This document shows positions 61,536-64,000 of a stretch of 64,000 nt of DNA, piece after piece (the stretch's first letter is position 1; each line of letters starts with the position of its first letter). A model generated the notes under the pieces. That model made no database searches, was not told the DNA's origin, and was given only the letters and a program-made list of their open reading frames with translations. The position numbers and the translations under genes are program-made. Source of the stretch: Noviherbaspirillum galbum (GTDB lineage Bacteria > Pseudomonadota > Gammaproteobacteria > Burkholderiales > Burkholderiaceae_D); the NCBI RefSeq assembly GCF_010974945.1, contig NZ_JAAIVB010000037.1:62001-126000 (forward strand), read 5' to 3'.

Positions 61536-61588
61536 GGGCCTGCCGGCGGTCTATGCTGTAATCAGACCGCCGGCAGGCCCTTTCTCTT
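61536..61588 (+). terminator. Strong terminator after asd
   Basis: A perfect 17 bp stem (61536-61552 pairing with 61564-61580, core GCCTGCCGGCGG) with an 11 nt loop, followed by TTTCTCTTT. Two smaller hairpins (CCGGAATGAACTTCCGG and CCGGCAAGCTTGCCGG) precede it. Confidence 0.9.
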
Positions 61589-61774
61589 TGGGTTGCCGAA
61601 ATGCAACATTGCCCCATAGAATTCGCAACTCAAGGTAACAAGTTTTACAGTACCTAGTGCTTTGGTTACACTTGCGGGCCTAAGTCCATGATGATAAGGT
61701 GAAAGTTCCTCCGAACAATGCTAAATTGCGCGAAGTGACGTTGCCTCGATCAGATTCGCCATCGGAAGCCATCC

Positions 61775-64000
61775 ATGCCATCTAATACGCAAAACAAGCG
61801 CTTTCCCGCCGGTACCTTCAACCTCAAGACGGTCAGCGCGGCCGTCGTTTCGGCCCTGTTGTTCTCCAATGCGGGCGCCGTCGGGCTCGGCAAGCTGACC
61901 GTTCTTTCCGCCCTCGGCCAGCCGCTGCGCGCGGAAATCGAGCTGACCACGGTGGCCAAGGATGAGTCCGGGGCGCTGGTCGCCAAGCTGGCCTCTCCCG
62001 ATGCATTCCGACAGGCGGGCATCGACTACAACAATGCGCTGACCTCGCTGCGCTTTGCCGTCGAACAGCGCGGCGACCGCCAGGTGGTCCGCGTCACGTC
62101 TCCGCAGCCGCTCAACGAACCCTTCGTCGACATGCTGCTGGAGCTCGCCGGCCCGAACGGCCGCCTTGTCCGCGAATACACCTTCCTGCTCGATCCGGCC
62201 GACCTGCGCACCGCGCAGCCGGCCCAGGTCGCGCCCAGCGCGCCGGCCGCGGAGTCCGCGAACGTCCCACGCGCGTCTCAGCCGGCCAACGCCGCGCCCG
62301 CGTCCATGCCGTCCGCGATGTCTTCCCGTGCCGATGGCCAACGCGCCGCGCCTTCCATCCGCGCACCGCGCGCCGACGCCGGTCCGGCGGACGCCGCCGG
62401 CGGCGAATACCGCGTGCGCAGCGGCGATTCGCTCGCCCGCATCGCCGGCCAGTACCGCAGCCCCGGCGTGTCGCTCGACCAGATGCTCGTGGCGATGTTC
62501 CGCAACAATCCCGATGCCTTCGCCGGCAACAACATGAACCGCCTGAAGGCCGGACAGATCCTGTCGGTGCCGTCCGCCGAGACCGCGCGCGGCATCAGCG
62601 CCGGCGAGGCGCACGAGATCGTCGTCGCCCAGTCGGCGGACTTCGGCAACTACCGCAACAAGCTCGCCGGCCAGGTCGCGACATCCGACGCTTCCCGCTC
62701 GGCCGAGTCGCGCCAGAGCGCGAGCGGCAAGATCACCGCCAAGGTCGAGGAAAAGCCCACGCCCGCCAGCGAATCCAAGGACAAGCTCAAGCTGTCGAAT
62801 GCCGCGCCTGCCGCCGGCGCCGGCAGCGCTGCCCCTGTCGCAGCGGAAGACAAGATTGCCCGGGAAAAGGCGGTCGCCGATGCCAACGCCCGGGTCAAGG
62901 AACTCGAAAAGAACGTCAACGACCTGCAAAAGCTGCTCGACGTGAAGAGCAAGACGCTCGCGGACCAGCAGAAACAGGCGGAAGCCAAGCCCGCCGCCAA
63001 GCCGGAGCAGAAGCCCGAACAGAAGGCGGAGCAGAAGCCCGCGGAACAGGCCGCAAGCGCGCCTGCAGCGTCCGCCCCCGCCATGCCTGCCACGCCTGCA
63101 GTCACCGCCTCCGAGAAGCCGGCCGAGCCCAAGCCCACCAAGCCTGCCGCCCCGACGCCGGCCCCGGCGCCCAGCTTCACCGACGAACTGCTCGCCAGCC
63201 CCTTCCTGCTGCCCGGCCTGGGCGCGCTGCTGGTTGCCCTCGGCGGACTCGGCCTGTATTCGCGCCGCAAGAAGCAGGCGAAGTCCTTCGACGACAGCAT
63301 CATCACAGATTCCAGCCTCAAGGCGAATTCGCTGTTCGGTTCCACCGGCGGCCAGAGCGTCGACACAAACAACAGCGTCTTCAATTCCAGCTTTTCGCCG
63401 TCCTCCAGCCAGCTCGATTCCAATGAAGTCGACCCGGTCGCTGAAGCCGACGTCTACATCGCCTATGGCCGCGATGCCCAGGCCGAGGAAATCCTCAAGG
63501 AAGCCCTGCGCACTCAGCCTGATCGCCATGCGGTGCGCGTGAAGCTGCTGGAAATCTATTCCAACCGCCGCGACCTGCGCGCCTTCGAAGTCCTCGCGAC
63601 CGAACTCTACGGCATGACCAAGGGAGAGGGACCGGAGTGGACGCAGGCGGCGACCATGGGCGCGGCCATCGATCCGAACAATCCGCTGTACGCCGGCGGC
63701 AAGTCGGCCGATGCTCCGGCAACGTCAGCGGCGGACGCGGATCATGCCGAAGACAAGACGGAGCCCACGCAGCCGCTCGACGAGCAGGGCCTGTCGACGC
63801 TGTTGTCCACGACCCAGATCGCCGGGTCCGACAGCAACCTCGGCAACCTGGACCAGGATACCGCCTACTTCAATGACACCGCGCTGAACACCGCGCCGCC
63901 TGAAACGGAAAAGAAGGAGCCCGCCCCGCCGGTGAATGCCTTCGACTCGCTGGATTTCGACCTCGAAGGCATGGACAGCCTGGAGCAGCCCACCCTGCCG
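61775..64000 (+). CDS. fimV: FimV/TspA-like peptidoglycan-binding inner-membrane protein (3' end missing)
   Basis: FimV family proteins help assemble the type IV pilus secretin and polar complexes. The 742 visible residues run to the window edge with no stop. A signal-like N-terminus (about 18-36) precedes the conserved LGKLTVLSALGQPLRAEIEL region; a LysM motif (GGEYRVRSGDSLARIAG) lies near residues 210-270; a coiled coil follows, then a Pro/Ala/Lys-rich linker, one membrane helix (about 475-492, LLPGLGALLVALGGLGLYS) and an acidic cytoplasmic part with a TPR-like stretch (AYGRDAQAEEILKEALRTQP). ATG 61775 is the first start giving the signal sequence. Confidence 0.92.
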   Translation, partial: MPSNTQNKRFPAGTFNLKTVSAAVVSALLFSNAGAVGLGKLTVLSALGQPLRAEIELTTVAKDESGALVAKLASPDAFRQAGIDYNNALTSLRFAVEQRGDRQVVRVTSPQPLNEPFVDMLLELAGPNGRLVREYTFLLDPADLRTAQPAQVAPSAPAAESANVPRASQPANAAPASMPSAMSSRADGQRAAPSIRAPRADAGPADAAGGEYRVRSGDSLARIAGQYRSPGVSLDQMLVAMFRNNPDAFAGNNMNRLKAGQILSVPSAETARGISAGEAHEIVVAQSADFGNYRNKLAGQVATSDASRSAESRQSASGKITAKVEEKPTPASESKDKLKLSNAAPAAGAGSAAPVAAEDKIAREKAVADANARVKELEKNVNDLQKLLDVKSKTLADQQKQAEAKPAAKPEQKPEQKAEQKPAEQAASAPAASAPAMPATPAVTASEKPAEPKPTKPAAPTPAPAPSFTDELLASPFLLPGLGALLVALGGLGLYSRRKKQAKSFDDSIITDSSLKANSLFGSTGGQSVDTNNSVFNSSFSPSSSQLDSNEVDPVAEADVYIAYGRDAQAEEILKEALRTQPDRHAVRVKLLEIYSNRRDLRAFEVLATELYGMTKGEGPEWTQAATMGAAIDPNNPLYAGGKSADAPATSAADADHAEDKTEPTQPLDEQGLSTLLSTTQIAGSDSNLGNLDQDTAYFNDTALNTAPPETEKKEPAPPVNAFDSLDFDLEGMDSLEQPTLP

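Noticed and set aside
61721-63529. Long antisense frame opposite fimV
   Set aside because: The sequence is low-complexity Gly/Arg/Leu shadow of the Ala/Pro/Lys-rich linker. The fimV frame has recognisable N-terminal, LysM and membrane segments.

Overview
The window is GC-rich chromosomal DNA, gene-dense on both strands. It reads as a beta-proteobacterium of the order Burkholderiales, possibly Oxalobacteraceae. The order is inferred from gene content and gene order (carAB-greA-DUF4149-yhbY-rlmE-ftsH-folP-glmM; leuC-entericidin-leuD-leuB-asd-fimV) and from protein style; the family is a guess. It is almost all core metabolism, respiration, envelope and signalling. I see no phage, insertion sequence, integrase, CRISPR array or toxin-antitoxin operon.

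Region by region. (1) 1-10852: periplasmic nitrate reduction (napD, cut by the window edge, then napA, napB, napC) followed by a complete system I cytochrome c maturation cluster, ccmABCDEFGHI. The ccm genes make the c-type hemes that NapB and NapC need. (2) 10867-12779: a phasin-like gene on the minus strand and a DUF445 membrane protein. (3) 12804-19625: phosphate acquisition and control, pstSCAB-phoU-phoB-phoR, behind Pho-box-like repeats. (4) 19713-21797: a patatin-like lipoprotein, an NlpC/P60 peptidase and a GlcG/HbpS-like small protein. (5) 21892-33176: carAB, greA, a DUF4149 membrane protein, yhbY (minus strand), rlmE, ftsH, folP and glmM. (6) 33240-37485: tRNA-Pro(UGG), a PAS-GGDEF-EAL protein, tRNA-Arg(UCU) and an HD-GYP-type protein, a cluster of probable cyclic-di-GMP enzymes. 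(7) 37523-40450, minus strand: wrbA, DUF2069, an FAD-linked oxidase and a DUF4124 protein, each overlapping the next by 4 nt. (8) 40577-45071: YihY, DUF962, an alpha/beta hydrolase, metY and a CBS-pair protein. (9) 45072-45755: a repeat-rich intergenic stretch. (10) 45756-53221: an LplT-PlsC fusion converging on a two-component module made of a 1091-residue sensor kinase and a response regulator with DUF3369, degenerate GGDEF and intact EAL domains. (11) 53602-64000: aroC, an MFS transporter, an M48 lipoprotein protease, leuC-entericidin-leuD-leuB-asd, and the 5' part of fimV.

The least routine parts are the repeat-bearing 45 kb intergenic region, the kinase/EAL-regulator module, the tRNA-flanked cyclic-di-GMP pair, the hairpin pressed against the greA start, and the small entericidin-like lipoprotein inside the leucine operon. 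None of these amounts to clear evidence of an undescribed system. All functions are assigned by reading motifs and family resemblance; no database search was run.
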